Below are positions 56,939 to 63,780 of a stretch of 64,000 nt of DNA, in pieces. This DNA is from Psychroflexus gondwanensis ACAM 44. Lineage in GTDB: Bacteria > Bacteroidota > Bacteroidia > Flavobacteriales > Flavobacteriaceae. Under the pieces are notes generated by a model, which had not been told where the DNA came from, did no database searches, and saw nothing but the letters and a program-made list of their open reading frames with translations. Location of the stretch: positions 248,001-312,000 of the forward strand of contig NZ_APLF01000003.1 in assembly GCF_000355905.1 (NCBI RefSeq), given 5' to 3'. Numbering within the stretch: the stretch's first letter is position 1; every line of letters begins with the position of its first letter. The translations under genes and the position numbers were made by a program.

Positions 56939-57069
56939 CCACCAACGTAAGGATAATTCAACAAGTTGTGTTATACTTATTTTATTGATGGTATAAACTT
57001 AGTGATTTTTTTATGGTCTTAAAAGTATTAACATTAAAAGCATGCTTTAATAAACGGTGAAATCTGGAG
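56939..57069 (+). repeat. Repeat B, copy 1 (candidate 5' end of an IS91-like element)
   Basis: This 130-bp block (ACGTAAGGATAATTCAACAAG... TAAACGGTGAAATCT) recurs at 58335-58465 in the same orientation with few differences. It has short hairpin arms near its left end (in copy 2, CACAAC and GTTGTG). It is followed at a distance by repeat A, in the order expected of the two ends of one element. Confidence 0.75.
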
Positions 57070-57242
57070 GGTTATTAACACAAATCTTAAATCACAATAG
57101 TAAAGTACATTCTATTATAAATGCTCAAAGAATAGCCACCAAACACCTATTAAAATTCTGTTTTATGGCTACTATAATAGGAAAATCATTAGTTGATTAA
57201 TGGTTTCAAATTGCTCTACAATCACCTTGGATTAGGAGATTA

Positions 57243-57283
57243 ACAGGTTTGCAAAAAAAAACCTTTGGTTTCACTGTTGGTTT
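57243..57283 (+). repeat. 41-bp exact repeat, copy 2
   Basis: Identical to 53141-53181. Here it is followed by repeat A copy 1. Confidence 0.9.
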
Positions 57284-57290
57284 AACCGTA

Positions 57291-57545
57291 GGTTATCAAG
57301 TTTAAATTTCCCATTTTACCTAGATAGGTAGAAGAAATTATAACAAAATGCAATCTCCCCAAAAAGGACATCCTTTAGATAACCAACTGAATAAAAAGGT
57401 ATGCAAAGCACTCTAAAAACTACCTTATCCTCTTGTAAGGTTCTTGCCAACTCATCGAATTACCCGTTATTTAAAAATACCGGATCAGTCAACAAATCAT
57501 ATAGCGTTGGGCTATCGGCACGCCATATGCTTAGTTATTGTGCCA
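57291..57545 (+). repeat. Repeat A, copy 1 (candidate IS91 3' end)
   Basis: About 255 bp sharing the conserved blocks GATAACCAACTGAATAAAAAGG, CTTGCCAACTCATCGAATT, CAGTCAACAAATCATATAGCG and CGGCACGCCATATGCTTAGTT with copies at 60284-60566 and 62107-62343. It ends about 114 bp from the stop codon of the minus-strand lipoprotein gene. Confidence 0.85.
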
Positions 57546-57658
57546 CGTTTTTTTTAACAATTATAGATTTGATTTCAATTACTAATAAATTAAAAAAATT
57601 CCATTCACAAAAATCTGAAATGATTTTCATAAATAGAATTTTAAGAACTATTAAACGA

Positions 57659-58249
57659 CTAATAATTTTTTTTTAAAAGTACTTGTATTTGACAACCATC
57701 GCTAGTAGTTAAAATCAAACTTGCATCCGGACATCCACAATTGTAATGGTCAGGTCCAGGTTGAGACCATCCACAACAACTACCATTACATACATAAGAT
57801 ACTCTTGAAGATAAGTCAGCATTTAATGTTTGGCTCTTAATGTTTAAAATTTTAGACTCATCAATATTTTCAATTGAAGATTTCTTATCTAATTTATTTA
57901 AATATATATTATCATTATCTATAAAAAGTGAATAATTTTCATTCACTAATAGTGGCACGAACATCGAGCTATTTGAATCTTTATTTAAAAAATCTACTAT
58001 TGCAAACGAACCTGTTTCATTTTCATTATATCTTACATTGCTTATAGTCAAATCATTTATATTAATAATATTAGAATTATTAATTATAATTTCTTTCAAT
58101 TGTTCTGTTGATTTAGCCAATATATTACCGTTTGGTGATTCTAATTTGAAATTTAAGTTTTCATCTTCAGATGATTTTTCTTCATTACTGCAAGCAAATA
58201 AAGCTATACTTATGAAGAAAACGGACATTAATTTTGTTATTGCTTTCAT
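57659..58249 (-). CDS. Lipoprotein with a cysteine-rich C-terminus, unknown function
   Basis: The 196-residue protein has a lipobox (SIALFAC, C20), an Asn-rich beta-prone middle and a tail with six cysteines (VCNGSCCGWSQPGP, NCGCP, DGCQI). The tail could form disulfides or bind metal, but no named domain was recognised. The gene is bracketed by repeat A on its 3' side and repeat B on its 5' side, and by inverted GTGCCAC (57540-57546) and GTGGCAC (58333-58339). Very low GC suggests a different origin from the oxidoreductase next door. Confidence 0.7.
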   Translation of the reverse strand: MKAITKLMSVFFISIALFACSNEEKSSEDENLNFKLESPNGNILAKSTEQLKEIIINNSNIININDLTISNVRYNENETGSFAIVDFLNKDSNSSMFVPLLVNENYSLFIDNDNIYLNKLDKKSSIENIDESKILNIKSQTLNADLSSRVSYVCNGSCCGWSQPGPDHYNCGCPDASLILTTSDGCQIQVLLKKNY

Positions 58250-58334
58250 GCTATATTTATCTGAGTTAATGATATCAAAATATATTTTTTATTCTAATTA
58301 TCCTTAAATAAATGCAATAATTTTTTTTAAATGT

Positions 58335-58465
58335 GGCACAACGTAAGGATAATTCAACAAGTTGTGATATCCCCATTTTATTGTTAGTATAAACTTAGTG
58401 ATTTTTTATGGTCTTAAAAGTATTAACATTAAAAGCATGCTTTAATAAACGGTGAAATCTCGGAG
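58335..58465 (+). repeat. Repeat B, copy 2
   Basis: Second copy of the block at 56939-57069. It starts CACAACGTAAGGATAATTC, and its first 30 bases can fold with CACAAC and GTTGTG as arms. It lies upstream of the oxidoreductase gene. Confidence 0.75.
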
Positions 58466-58653
58466 ATAATTAATCTACCTCTCAAGCCAGCCATAGCGCT
58501 GGAGTTTTTATTTGCTTCATTAATGAGTGAGTAACCCAATGTAGTTGTTGTTCTTAAAATAGAGTTACAATGATAAGTCGCACAGTCTGTTACATATAAG
58601 TTTTGAGATTTCTTTCACAGTTTATAACCATAACTTTATGTAGCTTTAAAATT

Positions 58654-59994
58654 ATGAAAAAATATGATGTTTTTGTGTTCGGAACCGGTATCGCAGGTAA
58701 GGTAGTTGCGAGAAATTGCGCGCAGGCTGGGCTAGCAGTCGCTATTATAGATACTCGAGAATATGGGGGAACCTGCTCGCAGCGAGGCTGCGACCCTAAA
58801 AAAATCATGCTCGCACCCATAGAGGCTTACGAGCATGCCAGCAAACTGCATGGTTACGGAATCGCAACTATGCCGGTGCTAGATTTTGGACAAATACACC
58901 AGTATGCAAAGAAATACACACAAGGTATCCCTGCAAAAACAGAGAAACAGCTGCAGGATGACGGCATTGCCTGTTACCGCGGTGAGGCTATTTTTAAAAA
59001 CCCGCACACGGTTACCCTAAACAAAACCGATATATACGCAAAAACCTTTGTAATTGCTACGGGTTTAATTACGCGACCCTTAACTATTCCTGGTGCCGCG
59101 TTTCTAAAGGAATATGACGATTTTTTTAAACTGCTAAAAGCACCAGAAAAGGTGGTTTTTATAGGAGGCGGTTACATAGCCTTAGAATTTGGCCACATGC
59201 TCGCTAGAGCTGGCTCTAAGGTGGCCATTATAGAAACAGGCAATCGCATTTTAAAGAATTTTGAAGAATCTGTCACATTAAAATTACAAAAAATAACCGA
59301 AGACTTGGGCGTTGATATTATTCTTAACGCACGAGCATCGTCCGTAGAAACGATAAATGGTCGTTATGTCGTTAATTATGGTAAAGAAGACGGCATACAT
59401 CAGGTAACCGCAAGTGAGGTCTTTAATACCTCTGGTCGTATACCGGCAGTTAAATCGTTAAAGCTAGAACTTGCAGGCGTAGTCACATCTAAAACAGGTG
59501 TTGTGGTTAACGAGTTTATGCAAAGTATTTCACAACCGCACATCTATGCCTGCGGCGATGTGTCGTCTATGGGCTTGCCCTTAACACCGCTAAGCGGTTT
59601 ACAGGCAACCATAGTTGCAAATAATATTTTAGGGAAAAAAGAAGAACTACAATTACCTTCAATTCCTAGCGCTGTTTTTACGATACCGCAACTCGCAACG
59701 ATAGGTCTTACCGAAAAACAAGCATTACAGCAAGGTCACAAAATCACGGTTTTAGAAAATGATGCAAGCAACTGGTTTAATGTCCGCCGTATTAAAAGTG
59801 ACGGTTACCAGTATAAAATCATTCTAGAAAAAGAAACAGAAGCAATTCTGGGTGCTCACATCATGGGAGCAGCGGCAAGTGACCAAATTAATATGTTTGC
59901 AATAGCCATAAAAGCAGGCATGAACATGGAGGACCTTAAGAGCACCATATTCACATACCCTAGTTGGGGCAACGATATTTTAAGTTATAAATAA
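58654..59994 (+). CDS. NAD(P)/FAD-dependent disulfide-reductase-like oxidoreductase
   Basis: The protein has 446 residues from the ATG at 58654. It has the FAD site YDVFVFGTGIAGKVVARNCA, the redox-active pair GGTCSQRGCDPKK (C41, C46), the NAD(P) site VVFIGGGYIALEFGHMLARAGSKV and the second FAD contact HIYACGDVSS. The C-terminal His-Glu dyad of glutathione reductase is missing (TIFTYPSWGNDI), as in several uncharacterised bacterial relatives. Its substrate is unknown. Base composition is clearly more GC-rich than its neighbours, which fits horizontal transfer. Confidence 0.9.
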   Translation: MKKYDVFVFGTGIAGKVVARNCAQAGLAVAIIDTREYGGTCSQRGCDPKKIMLAPIEAYEHASKLHGYGIATMPVLDFGQIHQYAKKYTQGIPAKTEKQLQDDGIACYRGEAIFKNPHTVTLNKTDIYAKTFVIATGLITRPLTIPGAAFLKEYDDFFKLLKAPEKVVFIGGGYIALEFGHMLARAGSKVAIIETGNRILKNFEESVTLKLQKITEDLGVDIILNARASSVETINGRYVVNYGKEDGIHQVTASEVFNTSGRIPAVKSLKLELAGVVTSKTGVVVNEFMQSISQPHIYACGDVSSMGLPLTPLSGLQATIVANNILGKKEELQLPSIPSAVFTIPQLATIGLTEKQALQQGHKITVLENDASNWFNVRRIKSDGYQYKIILEKETEAILGAHIMGAAASDQINMFAIAIKAGMNMEDLKSTIFTYPSWGNDILSYK

Positions 59995-60085
59995 ACGGCT
60001 AAGGTGCTTCATTAACCTACTTGAAAAAATTCGTGCAAATAACTACCGATACCGGATAAATCACCTAGTAAACAACGCTCTAAAC

Positions 60086-60253
60086 TTATACGTGAAGCGT
60101 TCTAAGACGGGCAAACACCCCTTTTAAAATTGCATCAGGACCAAAGTAGGGATTGCCATCTGCAAGCGAATTATTTTCAGCTTTTTTCCATTCGATTTTA
60201 GGATGCATTAACCCAAGGACAGTTGGCATATCGCCAGTTGCAAAACCATTGGT
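60086..60253 (-). pseudogene. NTF2/SnoaL-like gene fragment
   Basis: The minus strand reads NGFATGDMPTVLGLMHPKIEW and then ADGNPYFGPDAILKGVFARL, followed by a stop at 60086-60088. This is the N-terminal third of a SnoaL/ketosteroid-isomerase-like protein. Upstream the frame runs into an 11-bp tandem repeat with stops, and downstream the rest is missing. Confidence 0.75.
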
Positions 60254-60288
60254 TCACCATTGGTTCACCATTGGTTCACCATTGGTTA
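60245..60288. repeat. Tandem repeat, 4 x 11 bp (ACCATTGGTTC)
   Basis: Four units of ACCATTGGTTC, the last ending in A, lie at the junction between the NTF2-like fragment and repeat A copy 2. Each unit holds the near-palindrome ACCATTGGT. Confidence 0.9.
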
Positions 60289-60566
60289 TAAAGTTGAAAA
60301 TTTCCGTTATACCTAGATAGATAGAAGGAAAACACAATAAAAAGCAATCACCCTTAAAAGCAACTCCTTAAGATAACCAACTGAATAAAAAGGGATAAAA
60401 CCACTCTAAAATCAACCTTCTCCTGTTGTAAGGTTCTTGCCAACTCATCGAATTCCCCTTTACCAGCAATCCCGAATCAGTCAACAAATCATATAGCGGA
60501 CTCCACTGGGCCTGCCTGTCGAAGTGTTGGCCTATCTATCGGCACTCCATATTCTTAGTTGTTGCC
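60284..60566 (+). repeat. Repeat A, copy 2 (candidate IS91 3' end)
   Basis: Matches copies 1 and 3, with an extra GACTCCACTGGGCCTGCCTGTCGAAGTG-like insert after ATATAGCG. It ends CTTAGTTGTTGCC only 14 bp from the YoeB stop codon. Confidence 0.85.
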
Positions 60567-60579
60567 TGAAGTACTTTTT

Positions 60580-60837
60580 TCAGTCGTAATGAAATCTACA
60601 TTTCGCAATTAATATTTCTCCTTCTTCATATTGGTAAATCAGTCTATGTTCACTATCAGTTCGTCTTGACCAAAATCCTGCGTATTTATGTTTTAAAGGT
60701 TCAGGCTTTCCTATTCCGTCAAAAGGAGTGCGAGAGATGTCTTTCAGGAGTTCATTTATTTTCTTCAGCTTTTTTTTATCTGTTTTTTGCCAGTACAAAT
60801 AGTCCTCCCAAGACTCATCCACAAATATAAACTTCAT
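60580..60837 (-). CDS. yoeB: YoeB-type mRNA interferase toxin
   Basis: The 85-residue protein fits YoeB in length and register. Catalytic E46 (GKPEPLK), R65 (EHRLIY) and H83 (RFHYD) fall at the same positions as in E. coli YoeB, and WSRRTDSEHR is conserved. It cleaves mRNA at the ribosomal A site. Its ATG directly follows the antitoxin stop (TAAATG). Confidence 0.95.
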   Translation of the reverse strand: MKFIFVDESWEDYLYWQKTDKKKLKKINELLKDISRTPFDGIGKPEPLKHKYAGFWSRRTDSEHRLIYQYEEGEILIAKCRFHYD

Positions 60838-61092
60838 TTAATTTTCGATTAAGTCTTTGTTGAAAGTCAATCCGTTCTTTAGCTTGTCAATTGCAGAATC
60901 TAGTCTTAATTCATTCTTTCGAGATGACAATTCGTGATTTGTAGCCATTAAAGAATTATATTCTTGCAGAGACATAACTACAATTCCAGAATCTTTTCCG
61001 CGATTTATAATTAAAGTCTCGTAGTTCTTTACAACTCGGTCTAAGTAGGTCTTAATATCTTTTCTAAAATCAGAAACAGTTGTTATTTGCAT
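60838..61092 (-). CDS. yefM: YefM/Phd-family antitoxin
   Basis: The protein has 84 residues from the ATG at 61092 (QITTVSDFRKDIKTYLDRVVKNYETLIINR, then GIVVMSLQEYNSLMAT). This is the Phd/YefM DNA-binding fold with a toxin-wrapping C-terminal tail. It neutralises YoeB and should repress the operon. The upstream region has GTACA-type half sites flanking a -7 box. Confidence 0.93.
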   Translation of the reverse strand: MQITTVSDFRKDIKTYLDRVVKNYETLIINRGKDSGIVVMSLQEYNSLMATNHELSSRKNELRLDSAIDKLKNGLTFNKDLIEN

Positions 61093-61109
61093 AATATTGT
61101 ATTTAATAA

Positions 61110-61127
61110 AGTACAAATATATGTACA
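61110..61127 (-). promoter_or_regulatory. YefM-YoeB promoter/operator
   Basis: AGTACA (61110-61115) and TGTACA (61122-61127) flank the minus-strand -7 box TATATTTG (61114-61121), 22 bp before the yefM ATG. TGTACA is the known core of the YefM operator in E. coli, so autorepression is likely. Confidence 0.6.
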
Positions 61128-61194
61128 AAATATGACTTACGCAGTTTTTTGTATTTTGAGTAGCGTTTTGTTCACACCTTGTTTTTACAGGTAT

Positions 61195-61450
61195 TCAGGC
61201 AAGCTTAATGTCACTCATTCTTGCATCTATATTAGCAATTTGTTTTTGAAGTTCTATGACATTTCTCTTTCTTTTTTGGTCAAGATAACCATAAACAGTA
61301 AGAGGATTATAATGTTGTCTTTTGTAGAGCATATTCCAAAGTTTAGTGGCTAATTTTCTTGCAGTAGTAGAAACAGCCCTTCCTTTTCTGTAGGCTATTT
61401 TGTTGTAGAAATTACGAAAGGCACTTCCCCAATTACCACAATCTTTATAT
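61195..61450 (-). pseudogene. IS110-family transposase, C-terminal remnant
   Basis: The minus strand reads YKDCGNWGSAFRNFYNKIAYRKGRAVSTTARKLATKLWNMLYKRQHYNP, the end of an IS110-type Transposase_20 domain, and stops at 61195. The frame upstream of about 61450 is the reverse of an IS91 piece and not part of this gene. Only the last 80 or so residues survive. Confidence 0.7.
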
Positions 61451-62008
61451 GATAAGTTGTTCAAAAAAGAGTGGGTGGTATATGCCAAACCTCCTTTTGG
61501 AAAACCAGAACATGTGATTGAATATTTAGGTAGGTACATTCAACCCGTTACAAATTATCACTTAAAAGCAATTTAAATTTGTAACGAGGCAAATAAAATA
61601 GCGATAAATAACCACCATATCTTGTCGATTGATAAAGAAAAAAGGAGGATTACATTTAGTTTAAAAGACTATAGAAAAGGGAAGCAAAAAACCACACTAT
61701 TACCCTACACTAAGGAGTTTATAAGGCGTTTTCAACTCCATATTCTTTCCAAAGGCTTTACTCGAATAAGGCATTATGGATTTTTGAGTAGCAGTTGGAA
61801 AAAAGAAAAGTTACCGCTATTACAACTTCAATTAAGAGATAAAAACTTGGCACACATTGTAACCTTTGCTACTCAACAGAAATCCTTACATCGCTGTTGT
61901 CCGAGTTGTAAAAAGGAAACCTTGATCACACTTTTTACCTTTGACAGTCGCGGTCCTCCAAAGGATTACAAAAAAATTATAAAGGATAAACTGGAATGCA
62001 AACATTAA
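61451..62008 (+). pseudogene. IS91-family transposase, C-terminal remnant with a palindromic insert
   Basis: One frame reads YDKLFKKEWVVYAKPPFGKPEHVIEYLGRYI and, after an insert of about 50 bp, KIAINNHHILSIDKEKRRITFSLKDYRKGKQKTTLLPYTKEFIRRFQLHIL, then KGFTRIRHYGFLSSSWKK, CPSCKKETL and a stop at 62006-62008. This is the second half of a Y2-type IS91 transposase. The 5' half, with the HUH motif, is gone. Confidence 0.88.
61544..61590. repeat. Palindromic mini-insertion in the IS91 remnant
   Basis: CGTTACAAATT (61546-61556) and AATTTGTAACG (61576-61586) are perfect 11-bp inverted arms around about 19 bases. The block lies between GRYI and KIAIN of the IS91 transposase, where homologues have only one or two residues, so it was inserted. 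Confidence 0.7.
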
Positions 62009-62106
62009 AAAAAAAACGGTTCTAAAAAGAGCCTTGACTTACCAGTGCCCAAACTGAAGAAATATGATAAAAAACAGCAGATTCTCACACAAAAAAAGGA
62101 TTGATC

Positions 62107-62343
62107 TACCTAAAAAGCACCTTAATTTAGATAACCAACTGAATAAAAAGGGATGCAAAGCACTCTAAAAAAGACCTTCTCCTCTTGTAAGGTTCCTGCC
62201 AACTCATCGAATTCCCCCTTACCAGCAATCCCGGATCAGTCAACAAATCATATAGCGGACTCCACTGAGCCTGTTTGTATTGCCTTGGCAGGCCTGTCGA
62301 AGTGTTGGCCTATCGGCACGCCATATGCTTAGTTGTTATGGCT
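62107..62343 (+). repeat. Repeat A, copy 3, behind the IS91 transposase remnant
   Basis: Starts 98 bp after the IS91 transposase stop and matches repeat A copies 1 and 2 through GATAACCAACTGAATAAAAAGG, CCTGCCAACTCATCGAATT and CATATGCTTAGTTGTT. It ends 7 bp from the stop of the antitoxin gene. Its place identifies repeat A as the likely IS91 3' end (oriIS side). Confidence 0.85.
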
Positions 62344-62350
62344 AGTTATT

Positions 62351-62848
62351 TTATATACTTTCTTCCATTAGTCTTTTGGAAAGTTCCTCTTTTTTATCAT
62401 CATCAATAGAGTCACATAATTGAATGTATTGATATATAATATCTTTATTATTCAAACACATCTTTATTAATCTACCACTAGATAAAGAAGTAATTCCCTC
62501 ATTTTCAATATTAGAAATAGTGTTTTTACTAAAACCTAATACAATACTAAATGTAGATGCAGGGATTCTATACCTTTTCCTAAAACTAATTATTTCACTT
62601 GGTGAAGCCGCTCCTTTTGCAATAAGATAAGCATTTTTGAGTGCTTTCATATTGCGGTCTATTTGATTTTTAGTATAATATTTTACCTTTTTGGTTTTAT
62701 TAATTTTACCAGTATCCTCATTTACTTCATAATCTAAATAATACACTTCAGTATATTCTAGTTTTATTCCTTTAAATGTTTTCTCAATAGAATTATATAG
62801 TTCACTAGTAGGCTTATTTTCTCTTGTTAATACTTTTTTAGCTTCCAT
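62351..62848 (-). CDS. HTH antitoxin of an MqsRA-like module
   Basis: The 165-residue protein has an N-terminal part (LTRENKPTSELYNSIEKTFKG...VYYLDYEVNEDTG) and a C-terminal Xre/MqsA-type helix-turn-helix (SPSEIISFRKRYRIPASTFSIVLGFSKNTISNIENEG). There is no zinc-binding CxxC pair as in E. coli MqsA. It lies 4 bp downstream of the likely toxin gene, the toxin-first order used by mqsRA. It should bind the palindromic promoter upstream of the toxin. Confidence 0.75.
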   Translation of the reverse strand: MEAKKVLTRENKPTSELYNSIEKTFKGIKLEYTEVYYLDYEVNEDTGKINKTKKVKYYTKNQIDRNMKALKNAYLIAKGAASPSEIISFRKRYRIPASTFSIVLGFSKNTISNIENEGITSLSSGRLIKMCLNNKDIIYQYIQLCDSIDDDKKEELSKRLMEESI

Positions 62849-62852
62849 AATA

Positions 62853-63233
62853 TTAGTTTTTAAAAGGTTGAGTCATTGGATAGTTAGGTATGTGATTCGA
62901 AAAAAGTAATATCTGTAACCCCTTGACTTCCAGTCCGTACTTTAAATAAATCTCCACAGTATCCTCTCCTACAGATGTACAAAATGCACACACGTTAAAA
63001 TCAGCTCTTCCTGACGGGTCAATTCCTCTGTAATAATTATCTGTTGTTAAATCCATAACTGCAGACTCAATATCAGTAGCATCAATATCGAATTCAAGCA
63101 CTAAATCTCCCAATTCAGAACTTGCTTTTCCCGTAAAGGTTATATCAACACCATCCGAAATTCTTTTCTTGGTTTCATCGATAAATTTTTGTATTACTGC
63201 TATATTATTAACTGTATATGTTAATTCTGTCAT
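62853..63233 (-). CDS. MqsR-like toxin candidate
   Basis: The 126-residue protein ends LTTDNYYRGIDPSGRADFNVCAFC...VEIYLKYGLEVKGLQILLFSNHIPNYPMTQPF, which resembles the C-terminal half of MqsR-family toxins (a ..LT..DYYRGPEPD..., then YIKL... and a final FH..EYPM.YPF pattern). The first half is poorly conserved. MqsR is an mRNA interferase that cuts at GCU. Gene order, spacing of 4 bp to an HTH gene and the palindromic promoter support a toxin-antitoxin pair. Family assignment is from memory of the pattern. Confidence 0.65.
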   Translation of the reverse strand: MTELTYTVNNIAVIQKFIDETKKRISDGVDITFTGKASSELGDLVLEFDIDATDIESAVMDLTTDNYYRGIDPSGRADFNVCAFCTSVGEDTVEIYLKYGLEVKGLQILLFSNHIPNYPMTQPFKN

Positions 63234-63264
63234 AGAACCTCAATTAACTTATTTAATATTGAAG

Positions 63265-63320
63265 CAAATGTACAAAAATCATTCCGTATTCCCAACCATT
63301 AGGAATACGGAATGATTTTT
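63265..63320 (-). promoter_or_regulatory. Promoter and 19-bp palindromic operator of the MqsRA-like module
   Basis: A -7 box TACATTTG (63265-63272, minus strand) is followed upstream by a perfect inverted repeat AAAAATCATTCCGTATTCC (63274-63292) and its complement (63302-63320) with a 9-nt centre. The repeat covers the -33 area, so a bound HTH antitoxin would block transcription. The T-rich ends would also allow terminator action. Confidence 0.6.
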
Positions 63321-63545
63321 TAATGTGGTTTATTTAAAAGGAAAGTATTTAGAGAATGGAAGTCATTTGGGTAATGTGGTACAATGTTAACCCTAAAAAT
63401 AGTGACATTTAAAGATAACAATTTTCTGGTCATTATTTTTAAGACATCCTAGGGGTTGTTTTTTTACAAAAATTGGTTTTGAATGTGATTGATTTAAAAA
63501 TAACTGGCGTATTCAAATTCATGCCATAAGTAAACCCGCTTTTTT
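63321..63545. other. Non-coding region at the right edge of the island
   Basis: No gene, long repeat or strong hairpin was recognised. It contains AATGTGGTACAATGTTAACCC, loosely like the attC-type spacers, and then runs into the right copy of the flanking repeat. Confidence 0.4.
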
Positions 63546-63742
63546 CTAAGATTCATCAAAGTCTATTACCTCTAAGAAAGTGGAGGTGGAGTCGCCACCA
63601 GACCTTTTATAAGAAAGGCTAAACTTTGATTCGATTGACTTCAGAATTGATGGCTTTGGAATCGCTTAAGCTGAAAATGAGGAGAACGACACTCAATAAG
63701 AGACAATATGTCAACATTAGTATTTCTTTAGAATAAATTTTC
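63546..63742 (-). pseudogene. 5' remnant of an M14 peptidase gene (right copy)
   Basis: On the minus strand it reads LTYCLLLSVVLLIFSLSDSKAINSEVNRIKV and stops. It is homologous to the start of the intact M14 lipoprotein at 51808, but the lipobox Cys is replaced by Leu and the frame breaks soon after. The rest of the gene is absent. Confidence 0.85.
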
Positions 63743-63780
63743 ATCTATATAACTACTTTTGGGGCTAAAAAAAAACACAC

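Larger units (their letters stand above)
56939..57545 (+). mobile_element. Internally deleted IS91-like element (B1 to A1)
   Basis: The segment runs from repeat B copy 1 through a non-coding middle (including an 11-codon start frame at 57166, MATIIGKSLVD, and the 41-bp repeat) to repeat A copy 1. No transposase remains. At 607 bp it looks like a non-autonomous relic. The function of the ends is inferred from the position of repeat A behind the IS91 transposase remnant at 61451-62008. Confidence 0.55.
58335..60566 (+). mobile_element. Candidate IS91-like transport unit carrying a flavin oxidoreductase
   Basis: Repeat B copy 2 at the left and repeat A copy 2 at the right have the same order and orientation as in the deleted element at 56939-57545. 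Between them are not a transposase but a GC-richer oxidoreductase gene and an NTF2-like gene fragment. This is what one-ended or end-matched IS91/ISCR mobilisation would leave. That the pair moved as one unit is an inference. Confidence 0.45.

Noticed and set aside
60245-60288. Possible CRISPR array
   Set aside because: The units are 11 bp with no spacers and no cas genes nearby; it is a simple tandem repeat.
63274-63320. The 19-bp palindrome as only a terminator
   Set aside because: No gene ends here on either strand, while it sits next to the -7 box of the toxin-antitoxin genes, so an operator is the better reading.
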